A stretch of 64,000 nt of DNA from Chondrosia reniformis. Taxonomy: Eukaryota > Porifera > Demospongiae > Chondrillida > Chondrillidae. The number at the start of each line of letters is the position of its first letter. The first letter of the stretch is position 1. The DNA lies in contig OX359194.1 in assembly GCA_947172415.1 (NCBI GenBank), positions 6,826,401 through 6,890,400 on the forward strand, read 5' to 3'. This document shows, piece after piece, positions 1 to 18,600 of this stretch. The translations under genes and the position numbers were made by a program. The notes beneath the pieces are model-generated. The model was not told the DNA's origin, made no database searches, and was given only the letters and a program-made list of their open reading frames with translations.

Positions 1-3000
1 AAAGACTTTGAGGAGTACCTCAAGAAAGAAGCAGTAAGTTCCTTCAATATCCCTCGGCATTTCTATTGACAGTCCATTGAGGCATGCATAACTGTATTAC
101 CACTTACGTACCTATGTAAGTACATACATACAGTGTATCAAGTACGTATATATGTAGTACGATGCACATATGTACGTATGTAAATACACAAAATATTAGG
201 AACTCATAAAATGTGAAAATGAAGAGAAGAGAGCTCAACTGGCCCGGGAGAGGGAATACCACAAGAGGCTTCTGGAGGAGAAAGCTTTAGCCAAGCATGC
301 CAAGATCCAGTGCATAGCTGAAGACACTCTAGATCGAGTCCTAGAACTAGCATTCAAAGTAGTGTGCTACAAGAGAGAGACAGAAGGGTGGGTTTGTGGG
401 GCTTGTTATCCACCAATCCAGAAACTCATTGTACAAATATACGTACATACATATTTACTTATTTATGTACGTACGTATGTAGGCTATGTCCAGCTAACCT
501 CGTGAGAGATTGGAAGGCCAAGTTTATTCAGGGACAGCCCCTCCTCAATCAAGAGACTCCAGTAAATGACACTGATGTGAACCTATACAAGCTCTACATA
601 CATACATTACGTATATGCACTATACGAAAAGACCATGTAGAATTGTATGAGGCTAAGAAAACATATAATAAATGTACTTAATACATAGATAAAGCCTATA
701 GAACTACGTACATTGAAATAGAACACATATTACACATTGTTCTCTTGATTGAAGTGTTATATACACACACTAGACAGCCTATCCACCTATCCAGGGTATC
801 TTCTTGTAGGAATCTCAAACTAGTTTGGTGAGCTCCTCAGGCCAAGGAAGCGAAGTTCAAATGTTACTGGATAACAACGACTACTTTGAATATCATGTAA
901 GCAATAGCTATATATGTACATTTACATTTTATGTAAAATGATATGGTGTGATCATAGTCAGTTAACAAAGTTAATGGAGCAACAGCTGCAAAAATCTTTG
1001 AAATGGAACATTTTAACTTGTAGGTCCTATTGCTGATGAATACTTTGGGTTGAAATGTTTTGTTTCAAAAATGCTGTTGCTCAATAACTTGTTTTTACGT
1101 ACGATGTATGTATGTGTATGTCATGTGTATGTCACACGTATGTCATGTGTATGTCATGTGTATGTCATGTGTACATTGTTTATTTTGTGTATTAGGAATG
1201 TAGTGGGTACTGGATACCATCTGATGACCTCAGGGGGAGGCTGCCTCCCTCTATCAATTCCATCCTCACCCATCTTGTACACAAACTGGCTTTGCAAGTA
1301 GAACCACCAAAAGTATGTACGTACATATGTATGTATACGTATGTTAGTAGTTCAGTCCCCCAGCCAAGATAAGACTTCAGTCACTTGGCTGGTTGGCGTA
1401 TTATTCCCCAATTAAAAACTCCCTTAATGAATTGTTAGTAGTAGTACGTAATATACGTATGTATGTACGTACATGTACAGATACGTATCAGGTAGTACGT
1501 ATGTATTGTAGAGGAAATAGAACATACATTCGTACATGTGTTTGACTGCTCCATTCGTAGCCTCCCTCAGATCCACCAGTGTTTCCGGTCTTTCCTTTGA
1601 GAGCATGCTGTCTTGGTAGACCACACTCAGGAGGCACCAAGCTATTGCAGAAACTTGTGAAAGGTAAACACTTCCCACTTGTGTATAAAGGTTGAGTAAA
1701 TTTTTCATGTTTCCATTACAGACTATAGTATTGAACTGATATTGGTTGAAAGTTTGGTTGAGAAGGCTGTCTCTGCTTATGAGCAGACCCAGAAGGACCA
1801 CACTCCCACCCCTGCTGCAAGTCACTCCACGCTAGTGCAATCTCAGAGCGACCTATCTGTAGGAGCTAGCCTATCCAACATGACAAGGGAAGAGAGGATG
1901 CCCAAGGGAGACAATCCATCTGATAATGACCCTACCTCACCACCACAAGAAGCAAGTCAACAGGGCACCACAGCTACACATACAACAGATGTTGATAAGC
2001 CAGGAGCACTAAAGGCAGCCAACGAGTCTATTCCTCCAATCCCCGCTGCAGGGGAACCCCCTAAGATAGAGATAGAAGCTCCCATTAAGCCTGATGAGAT
2101 GACATGGGTCAGCCTGGGTAAGCATGCTGCTGATTGCTTAGTGTCAGGCCTACCCATTCCTGATGAGACCCTTGTGCAGCTACTAACACTTCACTTGAGG
2201 GAGCTCCCGGACGGCACTAGATGGATACTCTCCGATTTCCCTACGACATCACAACAAGCTGTCCTCTTGGAGATGAGCTTGTCAGGATACGTCACTCCTC
2301 CCCAGCCACCAAAGTATAAGATACAGATGGCAGGAGACACTTACCTGCTGATAGACTGCCTTCCTGTCAGTCTCTCCCGGCACGAGCGTGGGTTGGATGC
2401 AGTTCTGGTGTTGGATGCTGAGAGTGATTTGTGTCTGGAAAGAGGGGCTGAGCAGGCAAGTGGACCACGCCCCCTACAGACTCAGCTGGCGGCTTTTGAT
2501 GAAGCCTGGCTGGGCATTGAAGAATTTTACAAGCAGTTCAACAATATTGTCATTTTGGATGGCAATATGAGTGAAGGTGAGACTGATTTGTTAGTGGTGT
2601 GTTTGTTTATTTACTGTTTCCTTGTGCTTACTGTCAACAGATGAGCTGTATTGTACTGCTAAAACCACACTCTCTGCCTACCTGCCCAAGCAATCAAAGA
2701 GAGGCCCTTCTGTGCCATTCTCTGATACCCTTAATCAACCGTCTAACGCCTCTCTGAAGCAATCCTCTCAGACATCCTTGAAGCAGGTGTCCCACTCCTC
2801 ACTGAAACAAGCATCCAGTACTTCACTTAAAGAAAGGTCTGCTAGTTCACTGAAGGACCCCTCCTTGTCTTCCCTGAAGCAAGCCTCTAGGACTAGTATA
2901 AAGCAAAAGAAATCAGAGACAGTATCAGATCAGGACCAACCGCCTACAGCTACTGATGGGATCAACCAGGTATGCTTGGTATAGAGTATTGCTACGTACA

Positions 3001-6000
3001 TACGTACGTACATATGTGTAGATATTACATTGATATTGTATTACATCTACGTACGTACGTACTTACAAAATGTGGATAATGGAAACTACGTATTATACCG
3101 AATGAGTGATTATCCACATTACATCACAGGTTTTGTTAATTCTCTTATCATTGTATGCATGTAGGGTGAATCTCTAACCACTGTACCCACTCCCAAACCA
3201 GATCCAGAACCAGAACCAGGATCTGAGAAATGGGAATATGTTGAAAAGCCAATACCAGAGGTAGGTACATACATACACACATACCTAAGTACATATAAAC
3301 TTATTACTATAGCAATTCAATTACATATCTGTCCTACTTCCATCCCTCACCCCTCAATCACTCTCCTCCCTCATTCCCTGCAGAATGTTGCTAAAGTTCT
3401 TCATCCAAAATGGTTAAATATTGAAAAGCTTTATGTAACCACTTGTGTTCAACTGTTTAGCTTATTAAGAGAAGGACGAGAAGACATATACAAACACTTT
3501 ACTTATAGAAAGTAAGTACAATCATTATATACGTATGAAAAATCTAAGATACCATTTTCCTACATGCTATGCCTATTCTGTAAAAGAGCCTATAGGGGAA
3601 CTAAACCTGAAAAGAGCTTTGGATGAAGATACAGGAGTCTTTTCTTCCTTCCTTAATCTTCTTCTCCACTGGGTCATACGTACATCCGTCCGGCCTACAC
3701 AAAAATGTATCATGTAATGTACCAATGTATCCTTTTATAGTACATGTGGATATGTTTAGGTACGTATCTATTATGTGTAGACAAAGATACGTACATACGT
3801 ACGTACGTACATGTGTTTTTTTTCTAATTTAGGAAAGAATTTTTGATGTACCTAAAGAGACCTGATACCAAACAGCAGTTTGTTGAACAGTACCAGCAAG
3901 ACTACAACGCCCTACAAGACCATCTGAGAAGGGAGGACTTGATGAAGGCGGAACTGCATTGTAAAGTTGATGTAAGCATGTATGCGTGTACGTAGATTGC
4001 AGTATTTTTGTTGTCTGTGGAAAGATGGGAGCAGAGGTGTACGTATGAAAGTGTGTGTTATAAGTCACCTTTTGTTGTGTAGGAGTTGTGTGACAAGTTA
4101 TGGGACATCTGTGACCATCGCAAACAAGAGGCTGAACAAGAGAGAGAAAGGGTTATGGCAGAGAGATGGTTGGAAGACAAGCTGGGAACTGTCTCCAATT
4201 TCTATTTTCTCCTTATTCAGGTCAGTCCACCTTTTGAGCTAAGAAGTGTGTGTGTGTGTGTGTCTTAGAGTATACTGTATAGCCAGAAGTATTAGAGGAA
4301 TGATATAGAAGAATGCTTCAATTTTAGAATTTGATAGATTTAATTTAACTTTTCATAACATTGACGTGATTAGATACCTCAAAATGATTTAGTAGTTCAT
4401 AAATTTGAAGTTTTCTCTTTAAGCAGTCACAGACTGAAAAATATATTCTCTACCATTATTCCTGGTTATTATTTATTACCTGTGTACATGTTGTTATTGG
4501 GTACATTGAATTGAATTGAAATATTTTATTATAGGCTGAACTTACCAGATTCACTGAGACAGTTCAACTACAGAGGGACTACTACAGCTCTCTTGAAGGT
4601 TATTGTACTCTTGTAGTGTGCACTGTGGTACATCTCACAGGCCTCCATGCTATTCATCTTTACCTGCTCTCTCACAGGATTGACACCACCAGAACTACTA
4701 GCTTACATTCAAGTCCCTCTCATTGAGGTATGTATGTGTATATACGTATAGTCCTCTGGTTAGACTAATGTGTGAACCAGTCTGGTGTACATACATACCT
4801 ACATACGTACGTATTTACGTTGATGTGAGGGAGGTAATTGCACTAAAGATTGTGCAAAGGTTATGATGCAGAAATGAATAATCATTGGAAGATATTATGC
4901 TGGCCAAAGTCTTATCTTGGCTCCAAGGACCAAAATCCTATTATGTATAATGGCAGCCAGTGTTTGCTTTCCTGTTATCAAAGATGTACCAATCATTAAA
5001 GAATCACAGACAACTGTTTGCTCTCCTTTTAGCTCATCAGTTTGGCACACAGCCAAGATAGGACCTCAGTGCTTGGCTGGTTGGCGTAATATCTTCCAGT
5101 GACAATTTATTACTTTGTACATGATATAGTAAAATTAGTATACGTACGTACATACGTAGTTATAGAGTGTCAGCAACTTAAAATTAAAGAGCGCTTGGCT
5201 GTAACTTCATTTCCTGGACTGTACTGCTGTTCAGCTCTTCAGAGTCTGCCTGTCTGTTGTGTAGATGCCGACAAGTGAGTATCCAGAGACGACCTCCATG
5301 CAGAGCCTGATCGGTAGACCACAGTCAGCAGAGGAGCAGCCGGTGGAAGAAGATGGAACTGAAGAAGTTGAAGGGCCTGGTGAGGAAGAACAGGCAAACA
5401 AGAAGAAAACTTCAAAATTAGATTTTTCTAAAAGTACAACTACAGTTAATAAAAAGTGAGCTATTACGTACGTATTTCATACAGTAGGTATTATAATGTA
5501 CGTACGTACATACTATATGTCTCCTGTTCCTTTTTCCTGAAGGATCATTCTGATTCCAGAGAAGATACCTGCTCCTGAGATTGTAGAGGAGAAGGGAAGC
5601 AAAAAGAAAGTGCCAGCTGTTATAGAATCTCCTCCTCCTGTTGATGAACCTGGAGAAGACATCAATGAAGCAGTAAGTCACCCAGCAATAAGTTGATGAT
5701 GCGTATCACTTGACATGCATTTGGCTCAGTGGAGCATAAGAATAAAGTAAAGACTCTCGTATCCTCATACAAAGCTTCCACTAGGTTTAACTTCCTATAA
5801 TATAAGCCTTTTGCTGTAGACTCCATGTACGTAGGAAGATGGTGTTTTATAGCACTCATTTGACTTGTCCCTTAGATTGTGAAGCATGTGACCGACAAAG
5901 CAGTGTCCTTTGCAACCACAACTGTTGACAGGTTGGTGCGGGAGCTAACGCTGCCTGAGCTACCATCCCCAGACACACCACAACCTGAACAGGCCAAACC

Positions 6001-9000
6001 TGAAGAGAAAGGGAAAGGGAAAGGAGACAAGAAAGGAAAGAAGGTAAGATAATCACATTATTGTGTTAAGAGGTTGTGAGTGTTAATACAGTTAGAAGCT
6101 ACGTACATATGTTGTGTTATGTTGTATTGTGTACGTAGACGCCTGTGAAGAAGGAGAAAGGAGGAAAGACTTCCAAAGTTCCTGAAGATGGGCCTTCTAT
6201 AGCACCCATCATGTCAGCAGATGATTTAAAGAAGAGGGCAGAGTTGGAGAAAATGAGAAAAGAGGAATTTGCCTCTCTCAAGCACGAGGGTAAGTACACT
6301 AGTATACGTACATTGCTTAACACTGTATCATGTGAATACTAAAGTGAACATTAAGGGGGCTTGACTACTTACTATAGTGTATAAAACCATAGTATGTACA
6401 AACGTACGTATATGATTGAGTCATTAATGGGTAGATGTATGTACTACAGTATATACGTACATACACCCCTTTGTGTTTCCATATAAGGAATGATGTACGT
6501 ATGTATATAGTACTGCATACGTACTTATATGTATATCTTTGTAATGTATACTGTAGTGGAGCGGGTTAAATGTCGTATTGAGCTAATCAAAGATAAGCTG
6601 ATTTCAACTATCACAGATTTTAAGGTTCGTACCTTTTACATCTCTGTTTACATGTACATACGTATAACTCCTTATAAGTAAAGTACATACTTATACATGT
6701 GTGCGTGGAATTCCCAGAAATAGCTGTCTGGCCCAGTGGAGAAAAAGAAAAGGTGAAGGAGAAGGAGAAGACTCTTGTATCCTCATCCATTAGGTTTAGT
6801 TCCCTATAGACCTTTACTCTAAAGTACGTAGGTGTAGGATGTAAGAAAATGGTGTATTAGATAATTCATGTGTATGCATTACTTTTGCATCATCTGACAA
6901 CTGTAGAATAAATCTGAAGAGGTGTACACCAAGTTGGAAGAGTGGAATGGACAGCAGTTTAAAGCTGAAGTTGATAGTGTCAGCAAACTCATAGAGACAC
7001 TCAGAGAAGCCATTGAGGATGAGAAGAAGTTGCAGTGCGAATTAACACTGCCAAAATCAGAGTTTTATGTTGAAGAGGCAAGATGTAGTATTAAGTGATA
7101 GACATTCATATATATGTATGCCTAATTGCTTAACCATTCATCGATTTTTCCCCTCCCACTCTTCCTATAGAACGCACTCTTGTTTGATAACCCGCCCACT
7201 CCGCCATCCCTGGACCCCATTGAAGAGAAGAACGCTGACTACTTTACAGTGTCTGAGTTGTGGTCTATGTTAAAGGAATTCAAAGTAATAGCTCCTTCCG
7301 GCATGATGCCTTTAAGATCATTTGTGGAGCTCCTGAAAGCTATGACCAATAGATCTGTGAGTCTATGCCACAAAATACGTAGGTTGAGATTTCTAATTGA
7401 ATTAGGATCATCTTTGCTCTTTACATATCTAGTTATGATCAAAGATTTTTCATACAAGCTGGATCCTTGCATTACGTGCTACACACGTATATACAACCAT
7501 TGGTTTTAGCACACTTGTATAGGGTAATATGTGGGGACATACAGTACATACTTACATATGTGGGTACATGGCATTTTGTTTTGTAATTTTCTGGCTCTCT
7601 TAGACCGGATTTGTCCTTCGGCCATCTTTTTGGGTAACAGTGCAGGCAAGCCATGGACAAGAGCTGGTAAGCTGGAGCCCCTGTTACCTAGCAACTGGGC
7701 ACTTCTCTGATATGCACATGACATGTCATGTACGTACATACATACATACATACAAGTACAATATTGTTATCCATACAATGTCATAATGTACTGTATATGT
7801 ACTGAACCTAGGGAGAGCATATCCAGTCCATGTTGAGTTGTGTGGGTAGCAAGAACATTGATTGGAGGAGGTTCCTCATGGTCATATCCCAGCCCTGGCC
7901 CATCCCAACACCTGCAGACATTGCAGTAGCTGCAGAGAAGCTGAACATGGTGGCCTCTAGAGGAGGTCTCATTGCAAAGGAACACTTTATGCAGGCAGGC
8001 CTCTATATGAATATCTGATACACCATTTTTCTCACATGCTACACCTACTTAAGATTAAAGGCTAAGTTAGTATAGCTTTGGATGATGATACAAAAGTTTT
8101 CTCCTTCATCGTCTTCTTCTCTTCTCTTCTCCACTGGGCCAGACAGCTGTTTCTGGGAATTCCACCCTTCATCAGTGAATCTGGGAACCTTTGTCTTCTT
8201 CTTGATCTTTTGTGAGTACATGAAAGCAATGGTTAAAATGAAAAACCTCAACACCCAATAGAAATTTTAGAGCACTTCCCCCATATGGTGGCATAAAAAT
8301 ATGTTCCTTTAATATAGTATACGTATATAGATATCATACATATACAAATATGTATTAAATGTGTAGGTGCCCATATGGTTGGATGAGGAGTCTGATCTCG
8401 AGAGCCCGTTCAACAGACCTTTGGCTCTCAAAGAATTCTTTTTTGAACTGTTTATCCAATCAATTTCAAAGAACAACAAAGTTCAAGTTATACAGTTTGT
8501 AAGTTTCACTTTCCATACCAATTACCCAAATTACCCAACAACATCATCCTTTTCTCTATTTCTCTCTCTCTCTCTCTTTCTTTCCTGTAGCTACTTCACT
8601 TCTCTGCAGATCCACTCTTGGAAATGGGTATACTTAAGGCTTTCTCTGTCGATGGGGAGGCTATCAGTGATGAGCTCTTTCAGTCCTCATCTTCAAATGA
8701 AAGTAGACCTGTTCCCTGTGTCCATGTGGATACATTTGTCAAGCTGCACCAGTTCGCCTTTGTGGCTCCCCAAAAGTCAGGATCAGAAGACCTGAGCATT
8801 GTTAGTGCAACAATAATGTTTAAACTGGTTCACACTTGTTGATGTGGTTGAGCACTAAAGGACATAGGTATCCAAAAATGAAGTGGAACCCATTCCATTC
8901 ATTTTTTCTTCATTCTCTTCGTGACATTTGACTGGGATTATGTGCTTGACGTCTGATTGTACTTCAATTAAGCATGAGTAATTTTTGAAAGCTTGTTAGG

Positions 9001-9666
9001 TTAAGGAGTGACCATATATAACATACGTATATATATCAATGTTTGCTTTTAATGTATCCTTGTGTAGTCATCAGTACGTGAAATGTTTCTAAACATTTCT
9101 GGTTTAAATGAAATGAGTATTGTGGATGTCCTACAGAATCCGGTCCTCCAGACTGTAATGCAGTGTTGGACTAAGCTATATCTCATGGTAAGGTTTCAAA
9201 CCAGATACATAAGTACAGTATACATTTACATAAGCTGTGTAGTTGAAGTTCAGTGATGGAGGTGGAATGTGTAATATTGGTTAGATGGTGTAACCTGAAG
9301 TTCAATTCTTTCCTTATTGCTTTCCTCCATTCTATAATGCTGTGGATAAGATGAAACGGTTGTGGTTAGATTATCACTTTGATTACACATGTATATGACA
9401 TTACAGTGCATGTGGTAATATGTAACTAAGGAGACTAAATGTTTTGTATATTAATTTGTGTAATCAAAGTGATAATCTAACCACAACCGTTTCATCTTAT
9501 CCACAGCATATTAGGTATAATATTAATTTCAGGATGCCCTCCTTCTTGAGATTACAAAAACAGTTAATTTTTGGGTACAACAGGATTCACTTTATTTATT
9601 TTGTGTCTGCAGCCATTTCCCGAAAGAGACATCATCCCTGAAACAGTGGACCTGCCAAAGCAATGA
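1..9666 (+). CDS. SPEF2: SPEF2-like sperm flagellar protein 2, 5'-partial (27 exons)
   Basis: Central-apparatus/intraflagellar-transport-associated axonemal protein needed for flagella. Exons that join in frame: 1-33, 200-387, 483-561, 810-896, 1196-1312, 1561-1663, 1722-2576, 2641-2969, 3165-3260, 3384-3511, 3833-3971, 4083-4220, 4535-4598, 4678-4727, 5265-5455, 5543-5672, 5876-6043, 6139-6289, 6557-6624, 6907-7077, 7171-7356, 7604-7666, 7812-7994, 8367-8498, 8591-8800, 9068-9187, 9613-9666 (about 1410 codons; the human protein is about 1820 aa). The first exons are coiled coil (REREYHKRLLEEK). Then comes an adenylate-kinase-like domain with a degenerate P-loop (LGRPHSGGTK) and a LID/NMP-like stretch (GTRWILSDFPTT), followed by acidic and Lys-rich linkers. 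The C-terminal part carries the family signature IDWRRFLMVISQPWPIPTP and a LALKEFFFELF segment. The N-terminal CH domain lies upstream of the window. Recognised by family resemblance from memory. Confidence 0.85.
2740..2915 (+). repeat. Coding minisatellite in SPEF2: SLKQ-type repeats
   Basis: About eight degenerate 8-residue repeats (SLKQSSQT, SLKQVSHS, SLKQASST, SLKERSAS, SLKDPSLS, SLKQASRT) from a roughly 24-bp unit inside one exon, just after the kinase-like domain. Length is a multiple of three, so copy-number change keeps the frame. Many Ser residues sit next to Lys, a candidate phosphorylation or microtubule-binding linker (inference). Confidence 0.8.
3535..3690 (+). repeat. Interspersed MITE-like repeat, family R1 (SPEF2 intron)
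   Basis: Shares blocks with copies at about 5690-5870 (inverted), 6712-6880 (inverted), 8010-8200, 10165-10265 (inverted), 46155-46310 and 56110-56275. Landmarks: an 'ACACCATTTTCCTACATGC'-like head, 'AAAGAGCTTTGGATGAAGA', and 'CTTCTCCACTGGG' near the tail. Non-coding, no ORF conserved between copies; probably a short non-autonomous element. Confidence 0.65.
5690..5870 (-). repeat. R1 repeat copy in SPEF2 intron
   Basis: Inverted relative to the 3535 copy. Shows 'AAGACTCTCGTATCCTCAT', the AGGTTTAACTTCCTATA block and the 'GAAGATGGTGTTTTA' end in reverse orientation. Confidence 0.6.
6712..6880 (-). repeat. R1 repeat copy in SPEF2 intron
   Basis: Longest copy on this strand: 'GGAATTCCCAGAAATAGCTG' head, 'GGCCCAGTGGAG', 'GACTCTTGTATCCTCAT', 'AGGTTTAGTTCCCTATAG' and 'AAAATGGTGTATTAGATAA'. 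It lies wholly within an intron and leaves the flanking exons intact. Confidence 0.6.
8010..8200 (+). repeat. R1 repeat copy in SPEF2 intron
   Basis: Starts with 'TGATACACCATTTTTCTCAC' and ends with 'TTCTGGGAATTCCACCC', the mirror of the 6712 copy. It begins just after a GC-type donor, so the intron may have grown by this insertion. Confidence 0.6.
9337..9509. repeat. Perfect-arm hairpin (53-bp arms) before the last SPEF2 exon
   Basis: Left arm 9337-9389 and right arm 9457-9509 are reverse complements (core AAGATGAAACGGTTGTGG / CCACAACCGTTTCATCTT). Palindromic MITE-like element in the final SPEF2 intron. A decayed relative ('GATAATCAAGCCACAATCAT') is seen near 19570 and 32070. Confidence 0.8.
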
Positions 9667-10428
9667 TATCACACAATGCATTCTGCATAATGTAGCATTC
9701 TCATTGTATACAGAAATACTTTATTATGTATTTCAATTAACAAATGCAATACATTATATTAGTATGTATATTGTTTATTACAGCAGTTGCTTGTGTATGT
9801 GACTGTTTGGGAAGTGAGGCCTGGTAGCCTTAAGTGGCGATGGTTTATATGTGTCCAGGTATAGCCCTGTGCCCCTTAACCAGAACTGGTTGGCATTTAT
9901 CAACACCTTAATGTATGTACATGTATGGACAATTTAATAATAATAATAATAATAATATATAATATATATAAAGTGAAACTTGGTACATACAGTTCTAACA
10001 TGTACGTACATATGTATATATATGGGAGGTGCATACACATATAATTACACTACTAAGAGTCTGTCTTTTTATATTATAATTGAGTTCTATATTTTAAAGG
10101 TATACATGTATATAGCCTCTGCAATGATTACACCACATGTACCCTCCCAGGTCACTAATTAATAAAGGGTGGAATTCCCATGGCCAGAAAGAGCTGTATG
10201 GCCCAGTGGAGCAGAGACTGTTTAATTATAGGTCAAATGGTGCATGTTTTAGATAATTCATGTGCAACTATTATATTGGATATCTTTTTACAAAAGTATT
10301 AATTCACACATGTACGTAATGCAAAGTTGAATTATAATTATATTGGAGCACAAAGCAAGTGTTATGTACATACGCATATAATTAAATCGTGTTTATTGTG
10401 AAAAAGCCTATAAATTCCTTTAAATTAG
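9667..10428. other. Convergent intergenic region between SPEF2 and SYK
   Basis: Holds a TAA microsatellite (about 9936-9955), an inverted R1 repeat fragment at 10165-10265 and AT-rich sequence. No coding exon seen. SPEF2 (+) and the kinase (-) converge here. Confidence 0.6.
10392..10397 (-). terminator. Poly(A) signal of the SYK-family kinase
   Basis: AATAAA on the minus strand about 32 nt past the kinase stop codon (10429-10431). Confidence 0.55.
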
Positions 10429-15491
<5,063 letters not shown>

Positions 15492-15600
15492 GTTACGATT
15501 GAGCAGACATTGTAAGGCGTGGTCCGAGTTGATTTATTAGAAGGTCTTACCCCGCTTAAGAGGAGGCGTGGCGTGTAGCAACGTGCGGCAAGTCATTGCG
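15492..15600. promoter_or_regulatory. Putative bidirectional promoter SYK / TECR
   Basis: 109 bp between two divergent start codons, GC-richer than its surroundings, with no TATA box. Copied intact to 28133-28242. Both transcripts must start in or near this gap (inference from geometry). Confidence 0.5.
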
Positions 15601-18600
15601 ATGAAGGTGATCAAATTGCAGATTAAAAGAGTATAGTCTAAGCACATTTGGGTTTCCTATATCTCAGGTTTCCATAGTATCAAGAAGTGGGCGGGAGATA
15701 GCGGTTCTTGATGATGTACGTATAGTGTACGAACGAATAAAATGTACATTTTGATATCGAGTTTTATTTTTCAGTTAGCAAACTCCAGCTCTATTCTACA
15801 AGTTAAAGAGGCCTTTGAAAGGAAGAGTAAGTTTAACCAGTTAAGCTATAACACGGAACCTGACACTCTTTATATGCTACCTAATACAAAAGCTATAGTC
15901 GAAATACATAGCAAATATATCATATACTGATTACAGGTTTGATGTATAGGTATATCACTGAATACACATTGTCTATATATAGTCACTATATTGAAAGACA
16001 TTGGCCGTATTGCAAAATAAAAACACCTCCTGCAATAATTATATTTCAATTTTTTTAATTCTCAATTACGATTCATTACAATTCTCAATTACAATTCTCA
16101 ATTACAATTCAATTACAATTCTCAATTACAATTCAATTACAATTCTCAATTACAATTTTAAGCTGCAAAGAGATGAAAGAGAAAGTGCTTTATAGGACTG
16201 CAAAGTGCTTTATAATGAAACGTACGTACATCTGTTAATAGCATATTTACACCAATCCACAATGATGGATCCACATCGTTTTGTGATGTCCTGTTACTTT
16301 GTGGTACCATCATTCCTTCACATCTTGGCATCATGGTACTCTGTGAAGTACCATTACTCCTTCACATCTTGACATCATGGTACTTTGTGGTACCATCACT
16401 CCTTCACATCTTGGCATCATGGTACTTTGTGAAGTACCATCACTCCTTCACATCTTGACATCATGGTACTTTGTGGTACCATCACTCCTTCACATCTTGG
16501 AATCATGTTATTTGTGGCACTAGTATCAATCTTGATACCTCTTCACTTTATGACATTTTATACTATGCATTTATGACAAGTGCCACTTATGGCATGTATA
16601 TTATGTATCAATTGTAAGGCTATGCAACCTATAAGGGACATGTATATTTATATACGGGCCATACTGTATGTACTTGTGTGTTTCTATCTGTTTGCACTTG
16701 TGGTAGATCCAAAGTATTATGTTTCTCGTCAACAACTGAAATTGGGAACTGATAAAAGTAGGTCCATATCGAATTGCCTCTGAACCAGTTACTGCAAGCT
16801 GTGTTTCTGTTACACCTTGTAGAAGACAAGGCTTTGAAAGATGAAGACACTCTTCAATTGCTTGGTGTAGAGGATGGAGGGAAACTGTACTTTAAAGATC
16901 TTGGTCCTCAGATTGGCTGGAAGACGGTCTTCCTTACAGAGTACGCTGGTCCACTGGTCTGCTATTTGATGTTTTACCAGGGACTGCTAGGGTATTTGAC
17001 AACATCAGATCTAGCATATGGTGAAGAGGTCAATAAGACAAAGAGACACTTGGTAGTCCAGTAAGCACCTCGATGGTCTTGTATGTTGCTATTGGTAACC
17101 TACTTGTGTGTGATCTCGCTCCTATTTAGGGTGGCTGCTCTTTGTTGGTCCTTCCATTATATCAAGCGCTTGCTGGAGACACTCTTGGTTCATCGATTCT
17201 CACACGCTACTATGCCTGTCTTTAACATATTCAAGGTAATAATATCTCATTTGTAGTACCCTTGAGTCTTCTAGCTAGAACTGAATGGCCAATGATTAGT
17301 AGTGGACCTAGAGCGGCAGCTAAAGGTGGTCAATAAGTATAGGATATGGAACCCTTTAACCTAGTTGCCTTAGCAACCTTCACCTAGTTGCCTTAGCAAC
17401 CTTCAATTCCAAAATTGTTTTTTACTTTCAATCCTTATCCAATCTCTCTCTCCATCTCTCCGTCTCTCTCACTCCCTCTCTCTCTTTCACTCTCTCCCTC
17501 TCTCTCTCTCCGTCTCCCTCTCTCTCTCTCTGTCTGTCTCTCTCTCTCTCTCTCGTACTTTCACAGAACTCAAGTTACTACTGGTAAGTCAGTATGCATG
17601 CTAATTGTAATATGATATAATGTGATGGATGTATCCAGTGATTCACATTTCTTATGTTTGTATGTGATAGGGGGTTTGCAGCTTATGTTGGGTATTATGT
17701 AAACCATCCCCTCTTCACACCACCAAGTGAGGACTCGCACTCCACCTCCAAGTTATCCCTTGAAACTGTTGAATTGTACAAATTCTTTCACATCTCACTA
17801 TAGAGTATGGAGACATACAAGTGGGAGTAGGATTAATGCTGTTTATTGTAAGTAAATTGAGAATTTCTACTACCGTATGGCGCCAAAGTTTCAAGGAGCA
17901 CAATTTTTGCAGTTGAAAATTCATCCGCAAAAAACGCAAAAATTGTGCTCCTCGAAACTTTGACCCCATATGGTATCGTATGCTCCATCATGACACTTTA
18001 AGTGGCCAATTAAACACATGTAGATTTGTGAGCTCGGAAACCTTTCTATCCATGTTGCTCTGAGAAACCTCAGACCACCAGGTTGGTTCCCATGGAAACT
18101 GTCAGATGTGCATTCATCCTCACTTAAGACAACTCATATGCTGGAACATAGATCCTTATGTGTGTATACATACACATGTTTCTTACTTGCATTAGTAGCG
18201 CATGCATTATCCATTACCTACTTTAGTATCATGATGCAACAGGTCTCAAATAGCCACTTTAAAGTGGAAATGTACTATTCAACCTAGTATACTTTATACT
18301 TACATACTATATGGTTTCACCCCAGGTACTAAAGTGAGGAAAATCCCCCAGCCTACTGCCAACCCCATGACTTGGTTATTCTATTATGTCAGCTGTCCCA
18401 ACTACACTTATGAAGTTAGTTCCTCTAGTGTAACCTTTGAAACAATTTTGCAGCTGCATGCTCATTCCATGCACCTGTAATGCTACACTGAATTGTAGAT
18501 AAGCATTGCTCTGTTCATCTAGTCCACTAGTGCAGTCTGTTCATCTAGTCCACTAGTGCAGTCTGTTCATCTAGTCCACTAGTACAGTCTGTTCATCTAG

